From contig NZ_JAAOIW010000013.1 in the NCBI RefSeq assembly GCF_011440305.1, positions 124,001 through 188,000 on the forward strand: a DNA stretch of 64,000 bases, written 5' to 3'. The notes under the pieces were generated by a model. It searched no databases and was not told the origin of the DNA. It saw nothing but the letters and a program-made list of their open reading frames with translations. A program made the translations under genes and the position numbers. Source of the stretch: Paenibacillus agricola (GTDB taxonomy: Bacteria; Bacillota; Bacilli; Paenibacillales; NBRC-103111). Shown here one piece after another: positions 35,005 to 44,334 of this stretch (within the stretch, counting starts at the first letter, position 1; every line of letters begins with the position of its first letter).

Positions 35005-38000
35005 ATGAGAATGAATAGAAGTAAGGTTGAACGGATTCGGAAATTGCTCCACTCCGGGTCACTTAAAAGAAGATTAATTATCTATATATTGATCGGATCG
35101 TTACCGCCGTTGATGTTGTTAGGTTTCATTACTTATCATTCGACATACTCAATTTTGGAAAATAAAATTCAAAGTGGGATTACAGCCAGTCTAAAACAAG
35201 AAGCGACGGGTTTGGAGAATACTATAAATAATATGGATTTTGCAAGCAAGCAGTTTTCACTTGACAGACGTATCGTAGAGTCCTTGCAAACGTACTTTAC
35301 CAATTCCGATTCTTACGAACGTGTAGCGGCAATGTCGGAAATTCAGAATGTGATCAATACAGTCAATTACACGAATCCTTATCTAGGTTTAACGTTCTAT
35401 TACGTCCCTAAAGAGCCGGATCATATTTTATTTGAAAATTCGAACGTGAAGCCGCAGTTTTCCGAAGCGAATTTGCCCCATTTCACGAATTATAACGGTG
35501 GGGTCTATTACGGTCCGCATACTACTATGTATCGAGATGGAAGCAACATCGTCTTTTCGAATTTGCGTAAGGTGAATATTAGCGACCGAGATGTCTATAT
35601 CTATTTGGAAACAAATTTCAATCTGTTTCGGAATTTGATTTACCGAGAAGCCTACGGAATCGAAGTGTCTCATTTATTAACCAATAATAAGGGTGAAATC
35701 ATATATACGGATAATTGGGAGCCCACAAATTCGAAGGAATCATCGCAATTAAGGGAAGTGATTCGCAAAAAATCTTCAAGGTATAAAGGGTACTTACTCT
35801 TCAGTTTTCCGAGTACCCAGGGATGGGAGCTTACGGTGGCTGTAAAATCGACGGTCTTTTACAGTGAAATTAATCGATGGCTGGTACGTTTTGGTATGCT
35901 CATGGCGGGGGCTTTGTTCCTTTCGTTGTTGATGGCTTACGCGATTTGGAAAATGATTTATCATCCTCTTCAAAGGGTAAAACAGGAAATTATACTAATG
36001 CGTGATAATCGAAGCACCACTTTTCAAGATACACATGTGTCAGAGTTCGATCTACTGCTTCGCGATTTTTGGGAGATGCGGCAACATATTGGCGAATTGA
36101 ATGACACCGTTATGCTGAATGAGAAGAACAAGAGCCGGCTGGAAATCGAAAAGTTGTTGATTCAAATCAACGTAGTTCAGTATCAAAATTGGTGGCAATG
36201 GCAAATAGGTACACCACTGGCACTCAATGATATAACTGTTTTAATGTATGACGATTTAACGGCAACACAAATTGCTAATTACATGTCTGCAGTTGATTAC
36301 TGTCAGCCATCGGTAACGATGACAGGTGCAAATAGAGCATGGGAAGCTCTGATTGTCGGAGTCAGAGGTGTGATTGTCAAGGATAGTACACAAATAGCAA
36401 ATGCAACAGGTGGTTTAAGTAATATATTTGATTATGTAACAAAAGGAGACGGATTTTATTCAGATGGTTCTTTTGTACAACATTCATACTTTGCATACAA
36501 TGGGGGTTATGGAGTATCTCTTATTGAATCAGTAAGAAGCTTAATGTATCTTGTTGGAGGATCTACTCATGATGTTACTGATCCTGATAAACAGAATGTA
36601 TATAAATGGATTTATGACGCATTTGAACCCCTTATTTATAAAGGCGCCTTAATGGATATGGTAAGAGGCAGAGAGATAGTTAAAGATTGGGAGGAGGATA
36701 GCCATAGGGCATTGCGTTCGATAATTCTCTTATCTGAGATTGCTCCTTCTACAGATGAAACAGCTTTTAAACGTATGATAAAGTATTGGATGCAGACAGA
36801 CACATTTAGCAGTATATTAACTTATTCTTCCATACAAATCATTGAAATGGCTAGTGCAATAGTGAATAATGCTTCCATTACTTCAAGAGGAGAACTTGTA
36901 GAATACAATCAATATGCGGGTATGGATCGTGCTGTTCAGCTAAGACCTGGTTTCGGTTTTGGTATTAGCATGCACTCAAGCCGTATAGGAAACTATGAAA
37001 GTATTAATAGTGAAAATAAAAAGGGTTGGCATACCGGAGATGGCATGACCTATCTCTATAACAACGATTTGTCCCAGTATAGAGATAATTTCTGGCCTAC
37101 TGTTGATTCATACAGACTTCCTGGAACAACTGTACTTCAAAATACATCAGTTGTAGGCGGTCGCTCTGATAAGGATTGGGTTGGTGGTACGAATATGTCT
37201 GGGTTATATGGGGTTACAGGTATGGAATTACATCTAATAGGTCAATCCCTTACAGCTAAAAAATCTTGGTTTATGTTTGATGATGAAATTGTTGCATTGG
37301 GTTCTGGTATAACCAGTACTGATGGTGTTACAGCAGAGACTATAGCAGAAAATAGAAGAATAAGCAGCAACGGTAATAATGCATTAACCGTAAACGGTGT
37401 GGCAAAATCTACAGCACTTGGCTGGACAGAGAACATGACAGGCGTAAATTACATTCATTTAGCTGGAAGCGTAACTGGTTCAGATATTGGCTACTATTTC
37501 CCTGGATCTACAACAATTACAGGCCTACGTGAGGCGAGAACAGGAAATTGGAAAGAAATTGATGGGAATACAACTACTTCAACCACTCCATATACAAATA
37601 ATTTCTTGAGTTTAGGATTCAACCATGGAGTCAATCCTACAAACGCTAACTATTCATATGCAATATCACCAAATAAGACGAATGCACAGGTAAGTGCTTA
37701 TGCAAGTAATCCCAATTTCACTATATTAGAAAATTCCACTGATGCCCAAGCTGTTAAGGAAAACGGGCTCAATATCGTAGGGGTTAACTTTTGGAACGAT
37801 ATTATAAAAACAGTAGGTCTTATTACATCTGATAGGAAAGCCTCAGTTATGACAAAGGAAAGTGCAAATGATCTAGAGGTATCCGTTTCTGATCCAACCC
37901 AAGCAGGCAGAGATACAATAAACATAGAAATAAACAAAAGTGCAACCAGTTTGATAGCTGTTGATAGCGGTATCATTGTAACTCAGCTCTCACCAACAAT

Positions 38001-38895
38001 AAAATTATCGGTAAGTACTATAGGAGCAAATGGTAAGACATTCAAAGCAAAATTTGCTACGACAGGTACAGTGGTTCCATTACCTACACCTGTTCCAATG
38101 GTTAATCCATTGATTATTGAAGCTGAGTCTCTTCCTGTACTTGCAACTTCTGATAGTCATACTATTGTTACCAACCCTAATGCTAGTGGTGGAAAAGATG
38201 ATATGTTCAATGCAAATGCAGTAAATGATTATATAGATTATAAAGTAAATGTGCCACAAGCAGGAACCTATAAGATAACGCTCAGAGTGTATAAATCAAC
38301 TGCTTCTGTTTTATATCAACTTAAAATAGGTAATACGAATCATGGAGCTCCGTTTGACATCTATTCTACTACAGCAAACTATTTTGATGTTGATTTGGGG
38401 GATTATACCTTTAGTGGTCCTGGCGATAGAGTATTCAGACTTACTAATACTGGCCCGAGAGCAGGTAAAATAAGGACCGACTATATTGAAATTGGAACAC
38501 CAACACCCCATACAGTTAATCTTGCACTAAATAAGACTGTAACAACATCAAGTGTACAATCATCTTATGTGGGCGCATATGCCGTAGATGGAAGTATGAC
38601 AACTAGATGGTCCTCACAGCAAGCTGATCCACAATGGATATCTGTAGATTTAGGAAGCAGTCAATCAGTAAGCAGAGTGAAACTTAATTGGGAAACTGCA
38701 TACGCTAAATCATACAGCATACAGGTATCAAATGATGCAACTACCTGGACAGATGTTTATTCAACAACTACAGGAGACGGAACCATTGATGATATTAGTT
38801 TTACAGCGGTAAATGCAAGATATGTTAGGATGAATGGTACACAAAGATTTAATACCAATTGGCCATATTCTCTCTGGGAATTTGAGATTTATTAA
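35005..38895 (+). CDS. Chimeric ORF: histidine-kinase sensor half fused to PL8 lyase
   Basis: One open frame of 1296 residues (numbered from ATG 35005). Residues 1-~389 are the front of a YesM-type sensor kinase: membrane segment ~21-43, extracellular Cache-like region ~44-290, second segment ~292-314, HAMP-like linker and coiled coil ending SRLEIEKLLIQIN. In YesM kinases QIN is followed at once by PHFLYNTL with the phospho-acceptor His; here it is followed by VVQYQNWWQWQIGTP, the toroid domain of a PL8 lyase (hyaluronate/chondroitin/xanthan type). Catalytic N443 (TGANR), H493 and Y502 have the N+50 and H+9 spacings of pneumococcal hyaluronate lyase. C-terminal beta-sandwiches (~690-1030) precede a CBM6/35-like module (~1040-1170) and an F5/8C-type module (~1176-1296). 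The lyase lacks its signal and first helices; the kinase lacks its catalytic half. The 3' part is visibly more AT-rich. Probably a deletion fusion, or an assembly join. Confidence 0.8.
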   Translation: MRMNRSKVERIRKLLHSGSLKRRLIIYILIGSLPPLMLLGFITYHSTYSILENKIQSGITASLKQEATGLENTINNMDFASKQFSLDRRIVESLQTYFTNSDSYERVAAMSEIQNVINTVNYTNPYLGLTFYYVPKEPDHILFENSNVKPQFSEANLPHFTNYNGGVYYGPHTTMYRDGSNIVFSNLRKVNISDRDVYIYLETNFNLFRNLIYREAYGIEVSHLLTNNKGEIIYTDNWEPTNSKESSQLREVIRKKSSRYKGYLLFSFPSTQGWELTVAVKSTVFYSEINRWLVRFGMLMAGALFLSLLMAYAIWKMIYHPLQRVKQEIILMRDNRSTTFQDTHVSEFDLLLRDFWEMRQHIGELNDTVMLNEKNKSRLEIEKLLIQINVVQYQNWWQWQIGTPLALNDITVLMYDDLTATQIANYMSAVDYCQPSVTMTGANRAWEALIVGVRGVIVKDSTQIANATGGLSNIFDYVTKGDGFYSDGSFVQHSYFAYNGGYGVSLIESVRSLMYLVGGSTHDVTDPDKQNVYKWIYDAFEPLIYKGALMDMVRGREIVKDWEEDSHRALRSIILLSEIAPSTDETAFKRMIKYWMQTDTFSSILTYSSIQIIEMASAIVNNASITSRGELVEYNQYAGMDRAVQLRPGFGFGISMHSSRIGNYESINSENKKGWHTGDGMTYLYNNDLSQYRDNFWPTVDSYRLPGTTVLQNTSVVGGRSDKDWVGGTNMSGLYGVTGMELHLIGQSLTAKKSWFMFDDEIVALGSGITSTDGVTAETIAENRRISSNGNNALTVNGVAKSTALGWTENMTGVNYIHLAGSVTGSDIGYYFPGSTTITGLREARTGNWKEIDGNTTTSTTPYTNNFLSLGFNHGVNPTNANYSYAISPNKTNAQVSAYASNPNFTILENSTDAQAVKENGLNIVGVNFWNDIIKTVGLITSDRKASVMTKESANDLEVSVSDPTQAGRDTINIEINKSATSLIAVDSGIIVTQLSPTIKLSVSTIGANGKTFKAKFATTGTVVPLPTPVPMVNPLIIEAESLPVLATSDSHTIVTNPNASGGKDDMFNANAVNDYIDYKVNVPQAGTYKITLRVYKSTASVLYQLKIGNTNHGAPFDIYSTTANYFDVDLGDYTFSGPGDRVFRLTNTGPRAGKIRTDYIEIGTPTPHTVNLALNKTVTTSSVQSSYVGAYAVDGSMTTRWSSQQADPQWISVDLGSSQSVSRVKLNWETAYAKSYSIQVSNDATTWTDVYSTTTGDGTIDDISFTAVNARYVRMNGTQRFNTNWPYSLWEFEIY

Positions 38896-38943
38896 AAAAT
38901 TAATTCCCAAAGGGGCTGTCCGAAACTAACAGGACCACATCCC

Positions 38944-39099
38944 ACACAAATTATAACGAGGTTGGCGGGTGGATCCGCGTTCAGATACTGGAAAGCTTGG
39001 GTTCCGCCTTTTCATCGTAAAGCCATGATGGATCGAGCTGTGGATCTCAGTCTTTTTAGAGAAATAAAAGCGAATCCATATGCCGTGATGTACACCTGA
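38944..39099 (+). pseudogene. Unrecognised C-terminal coding remnant
   Basis: An open frame without start codon ends IITRLAGGSAFRYWKAW, then VPPFHRKAMMDRAV and DLSLFREIKANPYAVMYT-stop. Its amino-acid make-up looks coding, but I do not recognise the family. It is preceded by GGGGCTGTCCGAAAC, a sequence type seen at the ends of some insertion sequences, so it may be the stump left by an insertion or deletion after the chimeric gene. Confidence 0.3.
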
Positions 39100-39102
39100 C
39101 AC

Positions 39103-39132
39103 AAAAAAAGGACAGGCACAGCGCCTGCCCTT
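39103..39132 (-). terminator. Terminator of the aldo/keto reductase gene
   Basis: On the minus strand AAGGGCAGGC pairs with GCCTGTCCTT (one G-T pair) around a 5-base loop and runs into TTTTTT. It lies about 50 bases beyond the reductase stop. Confidence 0.88.
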
Positions 39133-39184
39133 CCTTTATGCATATGAGGATGATCGCGTGATGAATTTACGGTTCGATCAAAGG

Positions 39185-40036
39185 TTACAGATCGACTCTC
39201 AAGCCGCCCAGCATCTTGGCGATTTCCGGGTCGTGGTAAGATAAGAAAAGACTTTCCCGCGTATCGAGGTTGGAAATCCGTGCGATATCTTCCGCGCTCA
39301 GCTCAAAATCGAAAATATCGAAGTTCTCGACGAGCCGCTCTTTGCGCACCGATTTCGGAATAACAACGACTTCGCGCTGAACAAGCCAGCGCAGCACGAC
39401 CTGGGCGACGGATTTGTTGTGTTTTTCCGCAATTAAGGTCAGCACCTCGTTGCCGAACATGTTGTTACGTCCTTCGGCGAACGGTCCCCACGACTGGAGT
39501 TGCACCCCCTGCTCTTTCATGAAAGCAGCGTTGTCGATCTGCTGGTGGAACGGGTGCGTTTCGACCTGATTGACAGCGGGCACGATTTTGTTATGCACGA
39601 TGAGGTCCATCAGACGGTCGGGCAGAAAGTTGCTGACGCCGATCGCCTTGATCCTGCCTTCGCGGTACAGGTCTTCCATCGCGCGCCACGCGCCGTAGTA
39701 ATCGCCGAACGGCTGGTGAATGAGATACAGATCGAGATAGTCGAGCTGCAGCTTCTCCAAGGACTTGGCAAACGCCAGCTTGGCACTCTCGTAACCGGCA
39801 TCCTGAATCCAGAGCTTGGTCGTGATGAACAGCTCTTCGCGCGGTACGCCGCTTCGCTTGATCGCGCGTCCGACCGCTGCCTCGTTCAGGTAACCGGCGG
39901 CGGTATCGATCAGGCGATAACCGGCCGTCAGAGCTTCATATACCGTGTTCTCGCATTCTTCAGCATCGGGAACTTGGTAGACACCGAAGCCGATGATCGG
40001 CATTTTCACTCCGTTGTTCAAGGTTACGGTTTGCAT
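39185..40036 (-). CDS. Aldo/keto reductase
   Basis: 283 residues, NADPH-dependent (beta/alpha)8 carbonyl reductase. Catalytic tetrad regions visible: Asp in [11 protein letters not shown] with Tyr, Lys in ITTKLW, His in [12 protein letters not shown]; cofactor-binding [13 protein letters not shown] near the C terminus. Start ATG 40036 (MQTVTLNNG) follows GGGAGGAATTAAT; a codon at 40051 would include that site. Divergent from a MerR regulator whose operator sits in the reductase promoter, so it is probably induced by an electrophile or drug sensed by MerR. Confidence 0.9.
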   Translation of the reverse strand: MQTVTLNNGVKMPIIGFGVYQVPDAEECENTVYEALTAGYRLIDTAAGYLNEAAVGRAIKRSGVPREELFITTKLWIQDAGYESAKLAFAKSLEKLQLDYLDLYLIHQPFGDYYGAWRAMEDLYREGRIKAIGVSNFLPDRLMDLIVHNKIVPAVNQVETHPFHQQIDNAAFMKEQGVQLQSWGPFAEGRNNMFGNEVLTLIAEKHNKSVAQVVLRWLVQREVVVIPKSVRKERLVENFDIFDFELSAEDIARISNLDTRESLFLSYHDPEIAKMLGGLRVDL

Positions 40037-40151
40037 ATTAATTCCTCCCATTGTTCAAATGTAAATCTGCAAACGGTCGCGTTTCCCGGGAATCGGGCAC
40101 CGCAGCGGGGATTCCGCTTCCGGCCGATTTGCGTTATAATAAGCCTATCGC

Positions 40152-40172
40152 CTTCGTGTAACACGAAGTCAA
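40152..40172 (-). promoter_or_regulatory. MerR-type promoter of the reductase gene
   Basis: On the minus strand TTGACT (-35, 40172-40167) and TAGGCT (-10) are 19 bases apart, the overlong spacing that MerR proteins correct by twisting DNA. The spacer contains CTTCGTGT-A-ACACGAAG (40152-40168), a perfect 8-bp inverted repeat. Confidence 0.6.
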
Positions 40173-40210
40173 GCCGTCTTCAACAATTTTTTTTCCAAGG
40201 AGGATTGCAC

Positions 40211-40729
40211 ATGTATACGGTCCAAGATGCCGCCCTGATAACGGGACTCACCGAGCACGCCGTACGCTTTTACACAGATAAGGGCCTGGTGCCGAGCGTA
40301 CAACGCAATAAAAACAACATTCGGCTGTTCGACGAAGAATTTATCAATTGGCTGTATGGCATCAAATGCCTCAAGCAGACTGGGCTGCCGATTGAAAACA
40401 TCAAAACGTACGTCGACCTCTGCCTCGAAGGTGATTCGACCGTTCCGCAGCGCTTCGCACTTATGATGGAGTATAAGGAAGCGGCACTGGTTCAGCTTGA
40501 AGAAGCCAAGCGCCGCGTTGCCCATTTGGAACAAAAAACCATCCAATATCAGGCCATTCTGGAGCGCAGCATCCCCGACACGACCAATCCCGGCAAATGG
40601 GAAACAAATCGGGAGGACGCGGGGAGTTGTCCGGCAGCCCGGTTAAAGAATCGCAGCCTTCCTGAAACCGGAGCTTCAGTCCAATGCCCAGCAGCCGCTT
40701 TACAGGAGCAGATCACTATTGTAACTTAA
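40211..40729 (+). CDS. MerR-family transcriptional regulator
   Basis: 172 residues. Winged HTH ~1-70 (YTVQDAALITGLTEHAVRFY, then NNIRLFDEEFINWL), then a long dimerisation helix ~75-115 (ALVQLEEAKRRVAHLEQKT) and a tail without an obvious metal-binding Cys pair near the helix end, suggesting an organic effector. ATG at 40211 follows CCAAGGAGGATTGCAC; the open frame extends far 5' but is a shadow of the reductase. Divergent pair MerR/reductase. A very strong terminator follows at 40824. Confidence 0.85.
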   Translation: MYTVQDAALITGLTEHAVRFYTDKGLVPSVQRNKNNIRLFDEEFINWLYGIKCLKQTGLPIENIKTYVDLCLEGDSTVPQRFALMMEYKEAALVQLEEAKRRVAHLEQKTIQYQAILERSIPDTTNPGKWETNREDAGSCPAARLKNRSLPETGASVQCPAAALQEQITIVT

Positions 40730-40823
40730 GTCTATCACTTGCTTGTATCGTTCGCTTTTTTCAGCCGTTCCCTGGATGACCAACGCCGATCGGAGCAAAC
40801 CGAAGATGACTTACCATGCAAAA

Positions 40824-40876
40824 ACCCGAACAAGTATAATGCTGCTCTGCCAGCATTATACTTGTTCGGGTATTCT
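40824..40876 (+). terminator. Very long terminator hairpin
   Basis: 21-bp perfect stem (40824-40844 with 40851-40871), arms beginning ACCCGAACAAG and ending CTTGTTCGGGT, 6-base loop, then ATTCTTTTT. About 95 bases after merR. The length is unusual for a simple terminator. Confidence 0.85.
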
Positions 40877-40887
40877 TTTTGGCCTAA

Positions 40888-41058
40888 GTTTCCGGTCAAA
40901 TTAGGTGGTCAAAGGAACTCCCAAAGTACCAAAAGCCCAAAGAAAACTATAACGAACGGCCTCCACAATTCACCTGTGAGAGCTGCGGAGGAGGCATGTA
41001 TCCGGAGTACTACAAGCGGGTTCTGGTTTTGAATACAAGATTGAAGACCTTGGTGTAA
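40888..41058 (+). pseudogene. Fragment with C4-type zinc-ribbon half
   Basis: An open frame with no start codon contains KYQKPKENYNERPPQFTCES, then CGGGMYPEYYKR. FTCESCGGGMYPEYYK looks like half of a zinc ribbon. After YYK the frame seems to slip: the next frame continues with GFEYKIEDLGVRSGRQLKKN, which fits better than the in-frame RVLVLNTRLKTLV. I cannot name the family. Probably a broken small gene. Confidence 0.35.
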
Positions 41059-41194
41059 GAAGTGGGAGGCAACTTAAAAAGAATAAAAGAGGACATGGGT
41101 ATGGGGTGGAGGAGCGATAGCGTTCTCCTTTGAAGTGTTCGTGTTCCAACCGCTGAACTGCTGGCAACCGCATAGGGTAGGCCCGTTTCCAGAC

Positions 41195-41231
41195 AACAAC
41201 CGGCAGAGAGCATCACCCTCCGCCGGTTGTT
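41195..41231 (-). terminator. Hairpin after the SDR gene
   Basis: AACAACCGGC and GCCGGTTGTT form a 10-bp stem with a 17-base loop, 32 bases past the dehydrogenase stop codon on the minus strand. Weak T-run. Confidence 0.6.
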
Positions 41232-41262
41232 ATCCGCGCAATATTTGATCAAAATTAAGGCT

Positions 41263-42015
41263 TTATTTAGCCGTTACGCCCCCATCAACAGGCAGTTCAA
41301 CACCCGTGATGTAAGAGGAAGCATCAGATGCTAGGAACAGAACCGCCTGAGCTACTTCCGATGCTTGTCCTACTCTTGGCAATGCTGTCTGAGACAGGAA
41401 CCATTTCAACATTTGTTCGTTATTCACGAACTCCGAGCTCATCGGTGTCTCAATAAAGCCAGGGTGTACGGAATTGACGCGGATGTTATCTTTGCCAAAA
41501 TCGACGGCTGCTGCTTTGGACAGCATTCGAACACCGCCTTTGGAAGCGGTGTAAGCTCCCGCGCCGCTGCTGCCTTTAAGGCCGGCGATCGAAGAGATAT
41601 TAATAATCGAACCGCTATTATTAGCCTGCATGTGAGGAACGGAGTGCTTCATGCCAAGAAAGGTGCTCTTCAAGTTGATGTCCACGACTCGATCCCACTG
41701 TTCTACAGTTGTATCCAATAGGCCATTCTTCAAGGAAATACCGGCATTGTTGACCAGAATGTCCAGCTTGCCGTATTTCTGGATGGTGCTATCGACGACC
41801 TGAATCCACTCTTCTTCTGAAGCAACATTGTGTTTGTATGCGATTGCTTCTCCTCCGGCCTCAATGATTCCTTGCACGACCGATTGTACGGCAGTCTCGT
41901 TAATATCGGTTGCTACGATCTTAGCTCCTTCTTGAGCGAGCAGGATCGCTTCTTGGCGCCCCATTCCGCTGCCCGCGCCCGTTATAATTGCTACTTTACC
42001 ATTAATAATTCCCAT
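41263..42015 (-). CDS. Short-chain dehydrogenase/reductase
   Basis: 250 residues, classical SDR. Cofactor motif TGAGSGMGRQEA (~12-22) with Asp in VATDINET indicating NAD(H); NNAG near 90; catalytic Ser in NISSIAG and Tyr/Lys in YTASKGG; substrate-loop HPGFIETPMSS; C-terminal ITGVELPVDGGVTAK. Start ATG 42015 follows AAAGGAGGCCTATAT; the frame extends 5' to 42072 without another good ribosome site. Oxidises an unspecified alcohol. Stands alone on the minus strand. Confidence 0.9.
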   Translation of the reverse strand: MGIINGKVAIITGAGSGMGRQEAILLAQEGAKIVATDINETAVQSVVQGIIEAGGEAIAYKHNVASEEEWIQVVDSTIQKYGKLDILVNNAGISLKNGLLDTTVEQWDRVVDINLKSTFLGMKHSVPHMQANNSGSIINISSIAGLKGSSGAGAYTASKGGVRMLSKAAAVDFGKDNIRVNSVHPGFIETPMSSEFVNNEQMLKWFLSQTALPRVGQASEVAQAVLFLASDASSYITGVELPVDGGVTAK

Positions 42016-42190
42016 ATATAGGCCTCCTTTATCTGGGTGTCTAGTGACTTGGTGGCGGTACGTTAGCTCCAATCAGACAACCGGATTTCCCGCTGTGCTT
42101 GTCATAACGCCCTTTAGGATTCCTCTTGTACCATTTCTTCATACCTACAGCACGAAACTACTGCTGGCCCTTGCACTACGATGTCTTTAG

Positions 42191-42535
42191 CTAATTTGGT
42201 TTCTTTAGAGCTGCGATTTCCGAAACAGGCAGCCCTGAGGCTTTAGTGATAATAGAAGGCTCAACACGAAGTGCAAATAGATTTAGCTCATTCGGCTGAA
42301 AAGAGTAATTTATAATGTTGATCGTGACACATTTTTGAGTAACTTGTACGACTGGCCTTCCTGTAATTGTCCGCTGTATAGCTTGCTCCAATAGAACAGC
42401 GTTCGCTTCTCGGTGTCGTATTTATTGAAAAACTGCATTTCTACATTAATTAGTTCACCTAAGCGGTCTTGCCACGAATATCAAGAATCGCATCTATTAC
42501 GGAAAGATTCAGCCGAGGCGCACGAAATTTCGCCA
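42191..42535 (-). pseudogene. Rpn/PD-(D/E)XK nuclease-type transposase, frameshifted fragment
   Basis: Three consecutive minus-strand frames join into one protein: LSVIDAILDIRGKTA, shift, LGELINVEMQFFNKYDTEKR with TLFYWSKLYSGQLQEGQSYK, shift, CVTINIINYSFQPNELNLFA to the end ALKKPN. These are the LDI(R/K) and INVEMQ nuclease motifs and the following helix of recombination-promoting nucleases (Rpn). Two frameshifts and loss of the N terminus make it non-functional. Confidence 0.65.
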
Positions 42536-42677
42536 CTGCGATGATACGTATATAAATAGTTTAAATACTAAAGAATAGAGTGACGACGCCATCATATAAA
42601 AAAGTTGAGAAATTGATAACCTTTATTCAAAAGTGTATTGTATGAGGGTGGAAAATAATGTTTAAGGGGTGAATCAC

Positions 42678-44303
42678 ATGATGGCTAAAAAATCATCTCA
42701 ATTTTGGGCCTTGCTTTTATTCTCAATCGGCGTATTTATGGCGCAGCTTGATAACGGGATTATTAGTTCGGCACTCACAACCATTAATCGTTCCTATGAT
42801 GTAACTGATAACTGGGGTGCATGGGGGATTACCATTTATACACTAGGTTTAGCGATTAGCTTACCGATTGTTGGTAAACTTTCCGACCGGTACGGAAGAA
42901 AAAAACTATTTATTATAGAAACTGTCTTATTCGGTATTGGTTCATTATTAGTAGCGTTCAGTCCGTCATTTGGCTTTTATTTAGCTGCGCGTTTCATTCA
43001 AGCTCTTGGGGGCGGCGGTATTTTCATTATCGGGAACTCCCATATTTTAAGTACCGTGGAACCTAGCAAGCAGGCGAAATATTTAGGGCTTTTAGGGGCG
43101 ATGAACGGGGTTGCGGCTGTATTAGGGCCAAATGTCGGTTCATTCTTGCTTGATTTAACAGGGAACTGGCATATTTTATTTTTAATCAACGTGCCAATTG
43201 CTATATTTTTGTTTATTCTTGCAAGTATGAAACTAAAGGAATCGGCAGATCCAAGTCCTGGACGTTTAGATTTAATTGGAATCATTATTTTATCGTTTGC
43301 AATTTTATCGATTATGTACGGCTTAACAAACATTGATATTGATTTCTGGGCAAGCTTTAAACAGTTTGAAGTATCGGGCTTTATTGGCGCAGGAATCGTT
43401 TTATTCATCGTGTTAATGATTTATGAGCGTGCATTAGAACGAAAAAAAGATGGTGACCCTATTTTACCCGTACACTTAATTAAACAGCCTCGTTTCTTGA
43501 TGGTGCTTTTAATTGGTGCTTTATCAGGTGGGATTTTAGCAGGTATGATTTTTATCCCAGCCTTCACAGAAAATGTGCTGGGTATCACGGCTGAAAAATC
43601 AGGTTATTGGATGACACCCCTTGCATTAGCAGCAGGTGTTGGTGCTGGTTTAGGAGGCATACTTGTTACTAAACGTGGTCCTGTATTTACAGTCATTATG
43701 TCTGGGTTAATTGCAGCAATCGGGTTTGCATTATTCCCATTATGGATTGAAGTGAAATGGCAATTTGTTGTCTCAAGTATGATTGCAGGTGTTGGGATTG
43801 GTGTCATTTTAGGTGCACCATTAAATATTTTAGCCACAGAAGGTTTAAAATCAGATAAAGGCTCTGCTCTTGCTTCTTTATCATTATTTCGACAAATTGG
43901 TATGACAATAGCTCCAACTATTTATGCAGGCTTCATCGCACGCGCCTATAACAATATGGACAATCTGTTTAAGAATGATTTCCAAGATGTTTTACAGGGC
44001 AACATTGCACAGGCCTCTTTATCAAAGGATGCACTTGGTGAGTTAGCACAAATCGGTCAGCAAATGGCGTCGGTCTCAGGTTCGATCGATTCAAATCAAA
44101 TTAATGAAATCGTCGGTTCGATTCAAGATCCAGCTTTAAAAGAAGTGATTTTAAATAGCGTTTCTGAAATTACAAAAAGGGCTGCAGAAAATGGATACGG
44201 CGGGTTATACTGGTCAGCGGCTATTTTAGGTGTATTAATCATCGTAGCTTCTTTAGTTTTAGCGCCATTACGCGAGAAAGTCTCTACACCGCGTGCTGAA
44301 TAG
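42678..44303 (+). CDS. MFS drug efflux transporter, DHA2 (14-segment) type
   Basis: 541 residues with about 14 membrane segments. Motif A GKLSDRYGRKKLF after segment 2, motif C-like LGAMNGVAAVLGPNVGSFLL in segment 5, and an extra hydrophilic loop with EIVGSIQDPALKEVILNSV before the last segments. Proton-driven drug exporter family (EmrB/QacA). ATG at 42678 follows AAGGGGTGAATCAC; a GTG at 42669 would overlap that site. Codon usage (TTA, GCA, ATT) is more AT-rich than most genes here and like the TetR/DUF2798 genes at 46160-47364, suggesting shared foreign origin. Confidence 0.88.
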   Translation: MMAKKSSQFWALLLFSIGVFMAQLDNGIISSALTTINRSYDVTDNWGAWGITIYTLGLAISLPIVGKLSDRYGRKKLFIIETVLFGIGSLLVAFSPSFGFYLAARFIQALGGGGIFIIGNSHILSTVEPSKQAKYLGLLGAMNGVAAVLGPNVGSFLLDLTGNWHILFLINVPIAIFLFILASMKLKESADPSPGRLDLIGIIILSFAILSIMYGLTNIDIDFWASFKQFEVSGFIGAGIVLFIVLMIYERALERKKDGDPILPVHLIKQPRFLMVLLIGALSGGILAGMIFIPAFTENVLGITAEKSGYWMTPLALAAGVGAGLGGILVTKRGPVFTVIMSGLIAAIGFALFPLWIEVKWQFVVSSMIAGVGIGVILGAPLNILATEGLKSDKGSALASLSLFRQIGMTIAPTIYAGFIARAYNNMDNLFKNDFQDVLQGNIAQASLSKDALGELAQIGQQMASVSGSIDSNQINEIVGSIQDPALKEVILNSVSEITKRAAENGYGGLYWSAAILGVLIIVASLVLAPLREKVSTPRAE

Positions 44304-44334
44304 GTATAATTTCCCGCTGATTTGTTAGATTATC

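Noticed and set aside
39500-40210. Long plus-strand frame leading into merR
   Set aside because: It is the antisense shadow of the aldo/keto reductase; merR starts at the ATG with AAGGAGG at 40211.
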